A DNA stretch of 64,000 nt from Salegentibacter sp. Hel_I_6 (lineage in GTDB: Bacteria > Bacteroidota > Bacteroidia > Flavobacteriales > Flavobacteriaceae). Shown piece after piece: positions 8,102 to 17,605 of this stretch; within the stretch, counting starts at the first letter, position 1, and the number at the start of each line of letters is the position of its first letter. The notes below the pieces were generated by a model that was not told the origin of the DNA, made no database searches, and saw nothing but the letters and a program-made list of their open reading frames with translations. Position numbers and translations under genes: made by a program. The stretch is taken from assembly GCF_000745315.1 (NCBI RefSeq), contig NZ_JQNQ01000001.1, positions 3,162,001-3,226,000 of the forward strand, given 5' to 3'.

Positions 8102-9277
8102 TTAATTTTTTGCTTTCTGAAATAATCCCCATAAACCAAAAGCAGGACCAATAGCGAGTAGACTTAAGCTATAAACAGGAAATTGCTGATTTAGGTAAGT
8201 AATTAGCTGAATGCTTACTATGGTAATTGCAAAACCTATAGAATTTACAAGGGTTAGCGCGGTTCCTTTTATTGCCGGGGGAGCATGTTTCGCCACCAGG
8301 GTTGAAAATAAAGGCGAATCAGCGATTACGAAAATACCCCAAAAGCATAGAAATGAGATAAGAAAGATTGCTGAAGGTTGAAGTGTGATAAAAGGGAAAA
8401 TCAAACAACACAAACCTGATAAAAACAAAGCGGAGGCAGCGGTTCTTTTTACGCCTACGATTTCAGAAATATAGCCTCCAAAAACACAGGAAAGTCCGCC
8501 AATTCCTATAATTATAAAAGACCAAAATGAAATATCAAAATCCTGGTGAGGAAAGGAAACTTTATATGTTGCCAGAATAATAGGCACAAAGGCCCAAAAG
8601 GTATAGAGTTCCCACATATGCCCAAAGTATCCAAAAGCGGCACGGCTTAGATTTTTATTCCTGAACACCTTAAAAATCGCTGAAACTTCAAATTTGCCTT
8701 TTGCTTTCCTAAACGGCCCGTTGGGAACAAAAAGAAAAATTAAAAGTCCGCCAATAGCAGCCAGGGAAGAGGTGGCAAAAATCACCGATCTCCAGGCTAG
8801 GCCTTCATTACCGGTAAAAGTCTTTAAAAAATGCGGAAAAGCAGTTCCTAGAACCAGGGCGCCTACTAAAAATCCAAGGGATTTCCCCAGGCCTTTATCA
8901 TAATAATCTGCGGCGATTTTCATGCCCACCGGATAGATTCCTGCCAGAGAGAAACCGGTTAAAAAACGCAATAGGAGTAAAGTGTTTAAGCTGTTGTTTT
9001 TAAGAATAATCCCAAGGTTAAAAAGCGCTCCAAAAATAGCAGAAAGGAAGAAGAGTTTTGATGGTGAAAACCTGTCGGCAAGGCTTAAAAAAGCAAAAAG
9101 CAGCGTTCCTGAAATAAAACCGAATTGAACGGCAGAAGTTAAATGCCCAAGGGCTTCATCGTTAAGGTTGAAATCTATTAAAAGATTTGCCATTACACCG
9201 TTCCCGGCAAACCAAAGTGAAGTGCAGCAAAACTGAGAAAATACTATAAGCGGTAGAATCTGTTTTGCAGGCTGCAT
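8102..9277 (-). CDS. Major facilitator superfamily transporter
   Basis: The 391-residue protein has about twelve hydrophobic segments. The loop after helix 2 reads LADRFSPSKLF, a variant of the MFS signature G-x-x-x-D-R-x-G-R-R, and a long cytosolic loop (NGPFRKAKGKFEVS) lies between the two halves as expected. It probably sits in the inner membrane and exports or imports a small solute; the substrate cannot be read from sequence. It follows smpB on the minus strand with about 7 bases between the smpB stop and its own start, so the two genes are probably co-transcribed. Confidence 0.85.
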   Translation of the reverse strand: MQPAKQILPLIVFSQFCCTSLWFAGNGVMANLLIDFNLNDEALGHLTSAVQFGFISGTLLFAFLSLADRFSPSKLFFLSAIFGALFNLGIILKNNSLNTLLLLRFLTGFSLAGIYPVGMKIAADYYDKGLGKSLGFLVGALVLGTAFPHFLKTFTGNEGLAWRSVIFATSSLAAIGGLLIFLFVPNGPFRKAKGKFEVSAIFKVFRNKNLSRAAFGYFGHMWELYTFWAFVPIILATYKVSFPHQDFDISFWSFIIIGIGGLSCVFGGYISEIVGVKRTAASALFLSGLCCLIFPFITLQPSAIFLISFLCFWGIFVIADSPLFSTLVAKHAPPAIKGTALTLVNSIGFAITIVSIQLITYLNQQFPVYSLSLLAIGPAFGLWGLFQKAKN

Positions 9278-9284
9278 TCAGAAA

Positions 9285-9749
9285 TTATTTGTATTCTTTC
9301 TTTATCCTGTCTAATTTTCGTTTGCTTTCGCGGTCTTTAATGGTTTCTCGCTTATCGTAGAGTTTTTTACCTTTTGCCAGGGCAATTTGCATTTTCGCCA
9401 GCCCGCGGTCGTTAATAAAAACGCGTAGTGGAATAATGGTAAGTCCCGAATTTTTCACTTCTTTTTCGAGTTTTCTTAATTCACGACGTTGTAAAAGAAG
9501 TTTACGTTCGCTTTTGGGATTATGATTAAAATGCGTGGCATGAGAATATTCTTCCACGTGCATATTGATCACGAATAATTCATTGTTCTGAAATTCACAA
9601 AAGCTCTCGGCTATAGAAGCTTTACCCTGTCTAATAGCTTTTATTTCGGTTCCAGCCAACTTTATCCCTGCGACGTATTTGTCGAGAATTTCATATTCAA
9701 ATCTAGCCTTGCGGTTTTTTATATTTATGGTATTGCTGGTCTTCTTCAT
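9285..9749 (-). CDS. smpB: SsrA-binding protein
   Basis: The 154-residue protein contains NRKARFEYEILDKYVAGIKL, then GTEIKAIRQGKASIAESFCE, HNPKSERKLLLQ and a basic tail (LYDKRETIKDRESKRKLDRI), the complete SmpB layout. SmpB binds tmRNA and delivers it to stalled ribosomes during trans-translation; the oligonucleotide-binding barrel contacts tmRNA and the basic tail enters the mRNA channel. I chose the ATG at 9747-9749 (MKKTSNTINI) over an upstream TTG. An MFS gene follows immediately. The tmRNA gene itself is not in the window. Confidence 0.96.
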   Translation of the reverse strand: MKKTSNTINIKNRKARFEYEILDKYVAGIKLAGTEIKAIRQGKASIAESFCEFQNNELFVINMHVEEYSHATHFNHNPKSERKLLLQRRELRKLEKEVKNSGLTIIPLRVFINDRGLAKMQIALAKGKKLYDKRETIKDRESKRKLDRIKKEYK

Positions 9750-9838
9750 AATCAACAAAAATAGGAAGCATTAAAGGAACTGCCTATGTATTTACAAAAT
9801 TCGTAACAATTTATACTAAAGTATTTTCCGATAATCAA

Positions 9839-10270
9839 TTACTCACGGGTAAATCGCTGTTGTACTACTTCTTCCTCACCATCATCATCCACATCTTCTA
9901 AACCTTCTACTAAAAGTGTTTCAGAATTTAGGGTAACAATATCCATAACAACCATCTCTCTATCATTTAAAGTGAGTGAAATGGTATTTTCGTTTGCTGT
10001 ATACGTTCCTTCTGCATCCACATCTTCTTCACAGCCCCAAACATCTATTTGTCTATAAGAGCCGTCTTCGTTGAATTCAACATAATCTTTACCGCAATCT
10101 TCGTGGTCGTTATAGGGTATTTCTTCACCTTCAATAATCATTGCATCAATAAACCAGGTTCCAAATAAATCGGCGTTTAATTGTTGAGTTTCCGCAGAGT
10201 CATTATCAGTATCACAAGCGGTAAATAATCCAAAACTTAAAAAGGCCAATAGTAGAAAACTTTTTTTCAT
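9839..10270 (-). CDS. Lipocalin-like lipoprotein
   Basis: The 143-residue protein has a lipoprotein signal with lipobox near FTACDTD (cysteine at about 19). The mature part contains LFGTWFIDAMIIEGEEIPYN, the DYVEFNEDGSYRQIDVWGCE strand pair and a final QQRFTRE strand. This is the pattern of short lipocalin-like proteins common in Flavobacteriaceae (G-T-W near the start, alternating strands). Two cysteines (DCGKD and WGCEED) may form a disulfide in the periplasm. The acidic EDVDDDGEEEV stretch is unusual and might bind cations. Ligand and role are unknown. A related gene, interrupted by an insertion sequence, lies at 44046-46860. Confidence 0.7.
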   Translation of the reverse strand: MKKSFLLLAFLSFGLFTACDTDNDSAETQQLNADLFGTWFIDAMIIEGEEIPYNDHEDCGKDYVEFNEDGSYRQIDVWGCEEDVDAEGTYTANENTISLTLNDREMVVMDIVTLNSETLLVEGLEDVDDDGEEEVVQQRFTRE

Positions 10271-10381
10271 AGGTATATTTAGTTAGAGCCTGCAAAATAG
10301 TGAAACAAAATTGAATTTTTTAAAAACAGTTGTAGCGGTTCTATAGGTGACCTATGTTACTTATGGTTTTAGCATTTTAAC

Positions 10382-10389
10382 TACCTTTG
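10382..10389 (+). promoter_or_regulatory. Candidate -7 element for the DUF6503 lipoprotein gene
   Basis: TACCTTTG matches TAnnTTTG and lies 38 bases before the ATG at 10428. No clear -33 TTG is visible upstream. Confidence 0.4.
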
Positions 10390-10427
10390 CAGGCAGTTTT
10401 GAAAATTCAAATTCTATAATTTTAAAG

Positions 10428-11174
10428 ATGAAAAAATACCTTCTAGGAATTCTTATCATTCCGTTTATTTTCGCCTGTACATCAGAAACAGAAAATGCGC
10501 AGCAAATTATTGATAAAGCCATTGAAAAAGCCGGGGGAGATCGTTATAAGAATGCCGAGATTACTTTCGATTTTAGAAAAGGGACTTATAGAAGTAATCG
10601 CGAAGGTGGGAAATTTGAACTGGAAAGAATCTTAGCCGATTCTACCGGAACGCAATATCGGGATGTAGTTAACAATACTGGTTTTACTCGTTATTATAAA
10701 GATACGGTAGTGCAGCTTTCTGATTCTATGAAAAATGTTTATAGCAATTCAGTGAATTCTGTTCATTATTTCGTGCAATTGCCTTTTGGTTTAAATGACG
10801 ATGCAGTTAATAAAGAACTAATAGGAAAAGACACTATAAATGACAAAGAATATTATGAGATTAAAGTAAGCTTCGATGTAGAAGGTGGCGGTACCGATTA
10901 CGAAGATGTTTATATGTATTGGATAGACACCCAGGATTACAGCCTGGATTATCTAGCTTACAGTTTTAAGGTGAACGAAGGTGGACTTCGATTTAGAAAA
11001 GCTTATAACCCAAGAACTATTGAGGGAATTCGATTTGTGGATTATGAAAACTATAAAACCGATGACCTGGATACCCCGCTTAGAGAATTAGATGATCTTT
11101 ATGAAGCCAGGCAACTGGAATTGCTTTCAAAAATCGAGAATAAGAATATAAAAGTAAATCTTCACAACCAATAA
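10428..11174 (+). CDS. DUF6503 family lipoprotein
   Basis: The 248-residue protein begins MKKYLLGILIIPFIFACTSE, a lipoprotein signal with cysteine at position 17. The mature part starts with QQIIDKAIEKAGGDRYKNAE followed by ITFDFRKGTYRSNR, and later has VYMYWIDTQDYSLDYLAYSF. These are features of DUF6503, a family related to outer-membrane lipoprotein-sorting (LolA/LolB-like) folds. I chose the ATG at 10428 because the predicted signal peptide begins there; an upstream in-frame ATG at 10347 would add a non-signal-like leader. It probably sits in the periplasm or on the outer membrane. Ligand and function are unknown. Confidence 0.8.
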   Translation: MKKYLLGILIIPFIFACTSETENAQQIIDKAIEKAGGDRYKNAEITFDFRKGTYRSNREGGKFELERILADSTGTQYRDVVNNTGFTRYYKDTVVQLSDSMKNVYSNSVNSVHYFVQLPFGLNDDAVNKELIGKDTINDKEYYEIKVSFDVEGGGTDYEDVYMYWIDTQDYSLDYLAYSFKVNEGGLRFRKAYNPRTIEGIRFVDYENYKTDDLDTPLRELDDLYEARQLELLSKIENKNIKVNLHNQ

Positions 11175-11321
11175 ATGACTTGGGTGGCACCCAAAGGGAA
11201 GAATATTCTTACTTTAATCTGTTAATTCTTCCTAATTAACGAGAAGTTCTAAAAGCTTTAACAACGCCTTAGTTCTAATTCTTTGTTTCAGTTCATAACT
11301 TTAAATTTCAAAAAATTAGTT

Positions 11322-12707
11322 ATGAAAGATAAGACACTTAAAACCATTAATCCGGCTACAGGAAAAGAGCTGGAAACTTACAATTATTTTACAGATCAGG
11401 AAGCTAAAGATGCGGTAGAAGATTGCCATAATGCATTTTTGCAATGGCGCGAAAAGTCACCAAAACATAGAGCCGAAGTAATTAAAGCTATTGGAGCGAA
11501 ATTAACCGAAAATAAGGATGCATTGGTAAAGCTAATGACTTCTGAAATGGGAAAATTGCTTAAGCAAAGTGAACAGGAGGTAGATCTATGTGCAGGTATT
11601 TGTGAATGGACTGCAGCGAATGGTCCCGAAAATTTAAAAGATGAAGAACGTGAGTTGCCCGATGGTGGCCGCGGGATAATTACTTATTCACCTATTGGTG
11701 TAATCTACGGAATACAACCATGGAATTTTCCGGCGTACCAGGTAGTTAGATATACTATTGCCAATCTTATGGCTGGAAATGGCGTGCTACTAAAACATGC
11801 TGAAAGTGTTACTGGATCTGGCCTTATGCTTGAAAAAATATTTAAGGAGGCGGGACTGCCTAAAGATCTTTTTAAAGTTATTGTAATAGATCATGATCAG
11901 TCTGACTCCATTATTGAACACAAACTGGTTCGTGGTGTAACCTTAACCGGAAGTCCAGATGCTGGAAAAATTGTTGGTAAAAAAGCTAGCGCCAATCTAA
12001 AGAAAACTGTACTTGAACTAGGATCTAATGATGCTTATTTAGTATTGGAAGATGCCAATGTGAAAAAAGCAGTAGATTGGTGTGTGCAAGGTAGAATCTA
12101 TAACAATGGTGAAACCTGTGTAGCTGCCAAAAGATTTGTGGTAACAGAAAAGGTTTACGATGAATTTAAAGAAGCTTTTGTAGAAAAGATGAAGAATATT
12201 AAAGCCGGGGATCCCACAAGCGAGGAAAGCGATCTTGGGCCAATGGCAAGAAAAGATCTTCGTGACGAATTACATGAGCAGGTTGAAGATAGTGTGGAAA
12301 AAGGCGCTGCTGTACTTTGTGGCGGTAATATCCCTGAAGGAGATGGTTATTATTATCCTGCCACTGTTTTGGCGAATGTAAAACCCGGACAGCCGGCTTA
12401 CGACGATGAACTTTTTGGTCCCGTGGCTTCTCTTATAAAAGCTAAGGATGATGAGGATGCGATGAGAATTGCTAATGATAGCCGTTTCGGACTTGGAGGC
12501 GGAATTTTCTCTGAAAATGAAGAAAAAGCCATCGAGCTTGCCAGTAAGCATTTTGATACCGGAATGGTATTTATAAATTCCTTCGGTTTGGCACAACCAA
12601 ATATGCCATTCGGGGGAGTGAAAAATTCAGGTTACGGCCGTGAACACGGTGGTTTCGGATTAAAAGAATTTGTGAACACAAAGGCTATTAATATCCTAAA
12701 AGGATAA
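11322..12707 (+). CDS. NAD(P)-dependent succinate-semialdehyde-type aldehyde dehydrogenase
   Basis: The 461-residue enzyme begins with INPATGKELETYNYFTDQEA, has the cofactor-binding PIGVIYGIQPWNFPAYQVVR and LTGSPDAGKIVGKKA segments, the general-base glutamate in VLELGSNDAYLV, and the catalytic cysteine in YNNGETCVAAKRF. The wording of these motifs is closest to the Sad/GabD-type succinate-semialdehyde dehydrogenases (E. coli YneI), which oxidise succinic semialdehyde to succinate. A serine replaces the second glycine of the usual ELGG motif. I chose the ATG at 11322 over a TTG at 11283. Specificity is inferred from similarity only. A bidirectional terminator follows at 12731-12800. Confidence 0.87.
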   Translation: MKDKTLKTINPATGKELETYNYFTDQEAKDAVEDCHNAFLQWREKSPKHRAEVIKAIGAKLTENKDALVKLMTSEMGKLLKQSEQEVDLCAGICEWTAANGPENLKDEERELPDGGRGIITYSPIGVIYGIQPWNFPAYQVVRYTIANLMAGNGVLLKHAESVTGSGLMLEKIFKEAGLPKDLFKVIVIDHDQSDSIIEHKLVRGVTLTGSPDAGKIVGKKASANLKKTVLELGSNDAYLVLEDANVKKAVDWCVQGRIYNNGETCVAAKRFVVTEKVYDEFKEAFVEKMKNIKAGDPTSEESDLGPMARKDLRDELHEQVEDSVEKGAAVLCGGNIPEGDGYYYPATVLANVKPGQPAYDDELFGPVASLIKAKDDEDAMRIANDSRFGLGGGIFSENEEKAIELASKHFDTGMVFINSFGLAQPNMPFGGVKNSGYGREHGGFGLKEFVNTKAINILKG

Positions 12708-12730
12708 TTATTGTAGATTAAGTTAGATGT

Positions 12731-12800
12731 GAAAGGTAGTTTGAAAGCTCTCTATAAATCCCAATTTTTTTAGGATAAGGAGTTTTCAAATTGCCTTTTT
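12731..12800. terminator. Long-arm bidirectional terminator
   Basis: The arm AAAGGTAGTTTGAAAGCTC (12733-12751) pairs imperfectly with the segment 12780-12799 (GAGTTTTCAAATTGCC then T's) around a loop of about 30 bases. It separates the convergent aldehyde dehydrogenase and histidine phosphatase genes. The arms resemble those of the composite elements at 18365, 21169 and 24527. Confidence 0.6.
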
Positions 12801-13343
12801 TTAATTAAAATACAATACCTCCGAAGTTCGGCTATCGTCAGGATGTATGGTTACAATAAATAAACTTCCATAAACGCTTTCATCAAGATCTTCATATTTT
12901 TCCTTGCCTAAAATATAATTAACCCATTCTGGGTTGAGATTGCTGTGACCTACTACTAGAACTGTTTTATTCTTTGTTTCTTCCTGAAAATCTTTATCGT
13001 TTAATTTTTCGGTGTTAAAAATTCTTATCTCCTTATTTTTTGCCTCTGCAATAGGTTTGGCTGTATTCAAGGTGCGCTTATAATCTGAACTATAGATAAG
13101 ATCAAAATCGATATCCTTAAATGTTTTTGCCCAGTTTTCGGCACGTTTCAAACCAGCTTCAGTAAGGTTAGGATCTTTATTTGTAGAATCTGTAGTATCT
13201 TTTTCAGTATGGCGTATAAAATAGTAAGTTGTAATTTCTTCTGAAGGTTGTTTGGCGTTTTCAATAATTTCTTCAGGTTCCCTATCCCCAAAATTACACG
13301 CGGTTAAAAAAATAAGACTGAATATTAAATGGTAGCGCTTCAT
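12801..13343 (-). CDS. Histidine phosphatase family lipoprotein (SixA-like)
   Basis: The 180-residue protein has a lipoprotein signal (lipobox near LTACNFGD) followed by YYFIRHTEKDTTD, where RHTE is the phosphohistidine motif of the histidine phosphatase branch 1 fold. Further on are LTEAGLKRAENWAKTF, LIYSSDYKRTLNTAKPIAEA and VLVVGHSNL, which supply the second arginine and the distal histidine. It therefore looks like an active phosphatase anchored to a membrane facing the periplasm. It starts 3 bases after the stop of the phytase-like gene on the same strand, so both are probably one operon and may act together on phosphorylated extracellular compounds. The substrate is unknown. Confidence 0.85.
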   Translation of the reverse strand: MKRYHLIFSLIFLTACNFGDREPEEIIENAKQPSEEITTYYFIRHTEKDTTDSTNKDPNLTEAGLKRAENWAKTFKDIDFDLIYSSDYKRTLNTAKPIAEAKNKEIRIFNTEKLNDKDFQEETKNKTVLVVGHSNLNPEWVNYILGKEKYEDLDESVYGSLFIVTIHPDDSRTSEVLYFN

Positions 13344-13346
13344 AAT

Positions 13347-14441
13347 TTACTTTATTTCTAATTCTAAAAGGATAAACTGGGTTATTTGATCACTAAAACT
13401 ACTAAAATTATCGTCTGAAACCAGGATTAATGATTTTTTTCCGTTAGGTAATTGTGGGCCAAAAGTCATTCCCTCAATATTATCTATAGTTTCCTCGGTA
13501 AGAAAATTTTTAATGGTTTTAAAATCGAAAACCAGAGTTTTTTCTGCAGCCTGGTAATCAGATTTTTTGAGGTTTTCCATTTCTAAAGTATTGGTAGCTT
13601 TTGAAGCATCTACCTCGAAGATCTTCACTGTATTTCCGTTAGAACCATAACCAGCCGAAAATGCGCGTTCTAAAACCAGGAATTTATCCTCGGCGTATTC
13701 TAAAATTTCAGTAACCCCGTTTACTGCAAACCAATTGATTGGCAATTTTGAAATTCCGTCAAGTTTGTAAGTGAATTGTCTTTCGGCTTCTTGAGTTTCT
13801 TTATTGAATTTTGTAATTCGAATAGGAGAATCTGTGTCGTAAATTTTAGGTTTTGGACCATCCTTTTCCAATGGAAGTTCCATGGCAACCCAATAGGCCG
13901 ATTTGTCAAAGCTTTCAGCTATTCCTTCAAAAACCCCATTATTTCTTGGTTTTTGTTCGCCAGAGGCTTTAAAATAATCTGGAATTTTATAAGATGAAAT
14001 AAATTCACCTTTTGTAGAAATATGAAAAACCGAGGGATCTTTCCCATTTTGAATAGAACCTTCAGAAGAAATTACAAGTTCATTGGTTTCTGAATCGAAA
14101 CGAATTCCCTCAAGATCGGGGGTATGTTGCTTGTAAAAATCTTCATTTTTATCAAGTTTAATAACTTCAGTAATTAAAACTGTATCAATAGAACGGTTTA
14201 TTAATGGAATTTCGGCTTGATAAATTCTTGGATTAGAAGGCTGGTCGCAAACCAGGTAGTAATTGCCGTCGTGATAATCTATACCTGAAAGTCCTCCAAC
14301 CTTAGTTCCTTTAATTTCCAAGTTTTGCGGAATAACCACATCGTCTAAATAGCGCAGTTTAATATTGGAATAATCAATGTTTTTTGTTGTGGCGCAGCTA
14401 AAGAAACTTGCCGAGAGTACTAATAATAGGAGCTTTTTCAT
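13347..14441 (-). CDS. Esterase-like activity of phytase family protein (lipoprotein)
   Basis: The 364-residue protein begins MKKLLLLVLSASFFSCATTK, a lipoprotein signal with cysteine at position 16. The body has GGLSGIDYHDGNYYLVCDQP, the PDLEGIRFDSETNELVISSE repeat and FEGIAESFDKSAYWVAMELP, typical of the phytase-like (esterase-like) beta-propeller family. Members are thought to be secreted phosphodiesterase/phytase-type enzymes, often calcium dependent, but few have been tested. The protein is probably anchored in the outer membrane or periplasm. The histidine phosphatase gene follows directly in the same direction. The family call is good; activity is inferred. Confidence 0.82.
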   Translation of the reverse strand: MKKLLLLVLSASFFSCATTKNIDYSNIKLRYLDDVVIPQNLEIKGTKVGGLSGIDYHDGNYYLVCDQPSNPRIYQAEIPLINRSIDTVLITEVIKLDKNEDFYKQHTPDLEGIRFDSETNELVISSEGSIQNGKDPSVFHISTKGEFISSYKIPDYFKASGEQKPRNNGVFEGIAESFDKSAYWVAMELPLEKDGPKPKIYDTDSPIRITKFNKETQEAERQFTYKLDGISKLPINWFAVNGVTEILEYAEDKFLVLERAFSAGYGSNGNTVKIFEVDASKATNTLEMENLKKSDYQAAEKTLVFDFKTIKNFLTEETIDNIEGMTFGPQLPNGKKSLILVSDDNFSSFSDQITQFILLELEIK

Positions 14442-14560
14442 TAAAGAATTTTAGATTTCAAAAATAACAAATCCTTAAGAGAAATATGGGAGTTCCTTGA
14501 GAGTTTAAAGGGAATGTAAGTATTAATTTGGTATTATAATTAACACCTAAAACCAATATT

Positions 14561-14746
14561 ATGAATAATGATCAATTAGAAGGAAAGTGGAAACAAGTTA
14601 GAGGCCAATTTAAACAAAAATATGGCGATGTAACTGATGATGATACCACTTATTCTGAAGGAAAGTTTGATGAAATGCTAGGTCGTTTACAGGAAAAGAC
14701 CGGTAAAACTAAAGAAGAATTGAAAAAGGAAATTGATAAGATGTAA
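14561..14746 (+). CDS. CsbD family protein
   Basis: The 61-residue protein MNNDQLEGKWKQVRGQFKQK continues with YGDVTDDD and ends in a lysine- and glutamate-rich helix. The W-K-x-x-x-G-x-x-K and G-D-x-T-x-D-D motifs are the CsbD signature. CsbD proteins are small, cytosolic and usually induced by general stress in other bacteria; their molecular role is unknown. It has its own short upstream region and a terminator just downstream (14768-14800), so it is probably a single-gene transcript, and its short strongly expressed form fits a stress protein. Confidence 0.9.
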   Translation: MNNDQLEGKWKQVRGQFKQKYGDVTDDDTTYSEGKFDEMLGRLQEKTGKTKEELKKEIDKM

Positions 14747-14767
14747 TTTTCACCTTATCAAATTAGA

Positions 14768-14800
14768 AAAGGCTGAGGATATTTCCCCAGCCTTTTTTTT
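14768..14800 (+). terminator. Rho-independent terminator of the CsbD gene
   Basis: GGCTGAGG (14771-14778) pairs with CCCCAGCC (14785-14792) with one mismatch, and eight T's follow. It lies between the CsbD gene and the convergent clpB gene. Confidence 0.8.
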
Positions 14801-14816
14801 GTTTGAAATTTCAAGA

Positions 14817-17423
14817 TTACTCTGTTTCTACAGGATTAGTTTCATTCCTAAATACCAGCTGATCATTAAATTCATCTAAAAGAATTATATGTTCGGTTTT
14901 GATATTTCCGGCAAGAATTTCTTTAGATAGTTTATTTAAAACTTCCCGCTGAACTACTCTTTTTACCGGTCTTGCTCCAAACTGTGGATCAAAACCTCGG
15001 CTAGCAAGGAAGTTAATGGCTTCTTCGGTGGCATCCAAAACAATATGTTGTTTTTCCAGCATTTTCTTTACACCTTTAAGCTGCAGAGAAACAATCTTTC
15101 TGATATCTTTTTGCGTTAAAGGACTAAACATAATGATATCGTCTATTCTGTTTATAAATTCTGGTCGCACATTTTGTTTTAACAAAGCCAAAACTTCGAT
15201 TTTAGCTGCTTCCATCGCGGTATCAGGATCTTTCATATTTTCGTATTTCTCCTGGATAATATGGCTTCCCATATTGGATGTCATGATGATAATAGTATTT
15301 TTAAAATCTGCCAGTCGACCTTTATTATCGGTTAACCTTCCTTCATCTAATACCTGCAAAAGAATGTTGAAAGTATCTGGATGTGCTTTTTCAATCTCAT
15401 CTAAAAGCACTACAGAATAAGGTTTTCTACGAACAGCTTCGGTAAGCTGCCCACCTTCGTCGTAACCAACATATCCCGGAGGCGCTCCTACCAAACGACT
15501 CACCGAATGCCTTTCCTGATATTCGCTCATATCAATTCGCGTCATAGCTGCCTCGTCATCGAATAAGTATTCTGCCAGGGCTTTTGCCAACTCAGTTTTT
15601 CCAACTCCGGTAGTTCCCAGGAACAAGAAAGAGCCAATCGGTCTTTTCTGGTCCTGCAAACCTGCACGGCTTCTTCTTACCGCATCACTAACGGCAATAA
15701 TAGCTTCTTCCTGACCCACTACACGTTTATGTAATTCGTCTTCTAATTTCAATAATTTTTCACGGTCGCTTTGTAACATCTTAGTTACCGGAATTCCAGT
15801 CCATTTAGCCACCACTTCTGCGATATCTTCATTGGTAACTTCTTCCTGGATCAGGGATTTTTCATTTTGATTTTGAGTTACTGTTTTTTGTAGTTCCTCT
15901 AATTTTTCCTGAGCTTCTTTGATCTTTCCATAGCGAATCTCGGCTACTTTCCCATAATCTCCCTCGCGTTCGGCACGTTCTGCTTCCAGTTTAAAGTTTT
16001 CAATATCAGATTTTAAATTCTGAATATTATCTACCACGCCTTTTTCGTTCTGCCAGCGAGCATTTAATTCATTGCGTTCTTCTTTAATATTTGCGAGTTC
16101 AGCTCCAAGTACTTTTAATTTAGATTCGTCTTTTTCACGCTTTATCGCTTCAATTTCAATTTCCAGCTGCATGATACGCCTGTCTAGAACATCCAATTCT
16201 TCAGGCTTTGAATTGATCTCCATACGCAACTTAGAAGCTGCTTCATCCATTAAGTCAATCGCCTTATCAGGTAAAAACCGGTTGGTGATATAACGCTGCG
16301 ATAATTCAACAGCGGCGATAATCGCTTCATCTTTTATCCTAACCTTGTGGTGCGTTTCGTATTTCTCTTTAATTCCGCGTAAGATGGAAATAGCACTTTC
16401 GGTATCAGGCTCATCTACGGTTACTTTTTGAAACCTTCTTTCCAAGGCTTTATCTTTTTCAAAATATTTTTGATATTCATCTAAAGTTGTAGCACCAATA
16501 GCACGCAATTCTCCACGAGCCAGTGCTGGTTTTAAAATATTTGCAGCATCCATAGCGCCCTGCCCGCCACCGGCACCAACAAGGGTATGAATTTCATCTA
16601 TAAATAAAACGATATTTCCATCGCTGGAAGTTACTTCTTTAATAACCGCTTTTAGACGCTCTTCGAATTCTCCTTTATATTTGGCCCCGGCAATAAGTGC
16701 TCCCATATCAAGATTATAGATCACTTTATCCTTAAGGTTATCTGGGATATCTCCGGCAATAATTCTATGCGCCAAACCTTCCGCAATGGCAGTTTTTCCT
16801 GTTCCCGGTTCGCCAACTAACATTGGGTTGTTTTTAGTTCTTCGGGAAAGGATTTGTAAAATTCTACGAATTTCTTCGTCGCGACCAATAACAGGATCTA
16901 ATTTTCCTTCTTCGGCCATTCGGTTTAAATTAATGGCGTATTTATCTAAAGCATTATAGGTTTCTTCGGCACTTTGGGAAGTTACCCGGTCACCTTTACG
17001 CAATTCTTCTATGGCAGCTTTTAAAGATTTCTCTGTTGCACCCTGGTCTTTTAAGATTTGAGCGACTTTACTCGAAGATTTAAAAATGGCCAGAATAAGA
17101 TGCTCAATAGAAACATATTCATCATTCATTTTTTTAGCGATAGTGGAAGCTTCGTTGACTGCTTTCCCCGCCTCACGGGAAAGAACAATATCACCGCCGC
17201 TAACTTTTGGAAAACTCTGTAAGGTTTTATCCAGGATATCGTTAAATAGATTGACGTTAATATTTAGTTTTTTCAGTAAAAAAGGAGCAACGTTTTCATC
17301 AACAATGCTTATTGCTTTAAAAATATGTTCATTTTCAATTTGCTGATGACCTAGTTCCTGGGCGAGTTGCTGCGCCTGCTGGATCGCCTCCTGTGATTTT
17401 ATGGTAAAGTTGTTAAAGTTCAT
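14817..17423 (-). CDS. clpB: ATP-dependent disaggregase ClpB
   Basis: The 868-residue protein has the N-terminal Clp repeat domain (residues 1-145), a first AAA+ domain with GEPGTGKTAIAEGLA near 205 and LFIDEIHTLVGAGG near 280, a long coiled-coil middle domain (about 400-520), and a second AAA+ domain with GTTGVGKTELAKALAEYLFD near 605 and VVLLDEIEKAHPD. GAPPGYVGYDEGG is the substrate-pore loop. The middle domain and full length distinguish ClpB from ClpA and ClpC. It works with DnaK to rescue aggregated proteins in the cytosol after heat shock. It stands alone, about 180 bp from the divergent ytxJ gene. Confidence 0.97.
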   Translation of the reverse strand: MNFNNFTIKSQEAIQQAQQLAQELGHQQIENEHIFKAISIVDENVAPFLLKKLNINVNLFNDILDKTLQSFPKVSGGDIVLSREAGKAVNEASTIAKKMNDEYVSIEHLILAIFKSSSKVAQILKDQGATEKSLKAAIEELRKGDRVTSQSAEETYNALDKYAINLNRMAEEGKLDPVIGRDEEIRRILQILSRRTKNNPMLVGEPGTGKTAIAEGLAHRIIAGDIPDNLKDKVIYNLDMGALIAGAKYKGEFEERLKAVIKEVTSSDGNIVLFIDEIHTLVGAGGGQGAMDAANILKPALARGELRAIGATTLDEYQKYFEKDKALERRFQKVTVDEPDTESAISILRGIKEKYETHHKVRIKDEAIIAAVELSQRYITNRFLPDKAIDLMDEAASKLRMEINSKPEELDVLDRRIMQLEIEIEAIKREKDESKLKVLGAELANIKEERNELNARWQNEKGVVDNIQNLKSDIENFKLEAERAEREGDYGKVAEIRYGKIKEAQEKLEELQKTVTQNQNEKSLIQEEVTNEDIAEVVAKWTGIPVTKMLQSDREKLLKLEDELHKRVVGQEEAIIAVSDAVRRSRAGLQDQKRPIGSFLFLGTTGVGKTELAKALAEYLFDDEAAMTRIDMSEYQERHSVSRLVGAPPGYVGYDEGGQLTEAVRRKPYSVVLLDEIEKAHPDTFNILLQVLDEGRLTDNKGRLADFKNTIIIMTSNMGSHIIQEKYENMKDPDTAMEAAKIEVLALLKQNVRPEFINRIDDIIMFSPLTQKDIRKIVSLQLKGVKKMLEKQHIVLDATEEAINFLASRGFDPQFGARPVKRVVQREVLNKLSKEILAGNIKTEHIILLDEFNDQLVFRNETNPVETE

Positions 17424-17605
17424 AGTGGTTGTTTTTAAAAGAATAAAGCAATTGATATACCATTAAAAAATTAAGACAAATTGACCGGTTTTGTTCTGAA
17501 ATTAACGTCAAATTGACACTTAGGTTAAAGTTTTTTAAAATAATTTTGAATTGAAGTGTAGAATAAATTTATTAAGAATTAATTTTATACGAAAGAATAT
17601 AATTT

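Noticed and set aside
15016..15420. 134-codon plus-strand frame inside clpB
   Set aside because: Antisense shadow of the ClpB second AAA+ domain; no start region or motif of its own.
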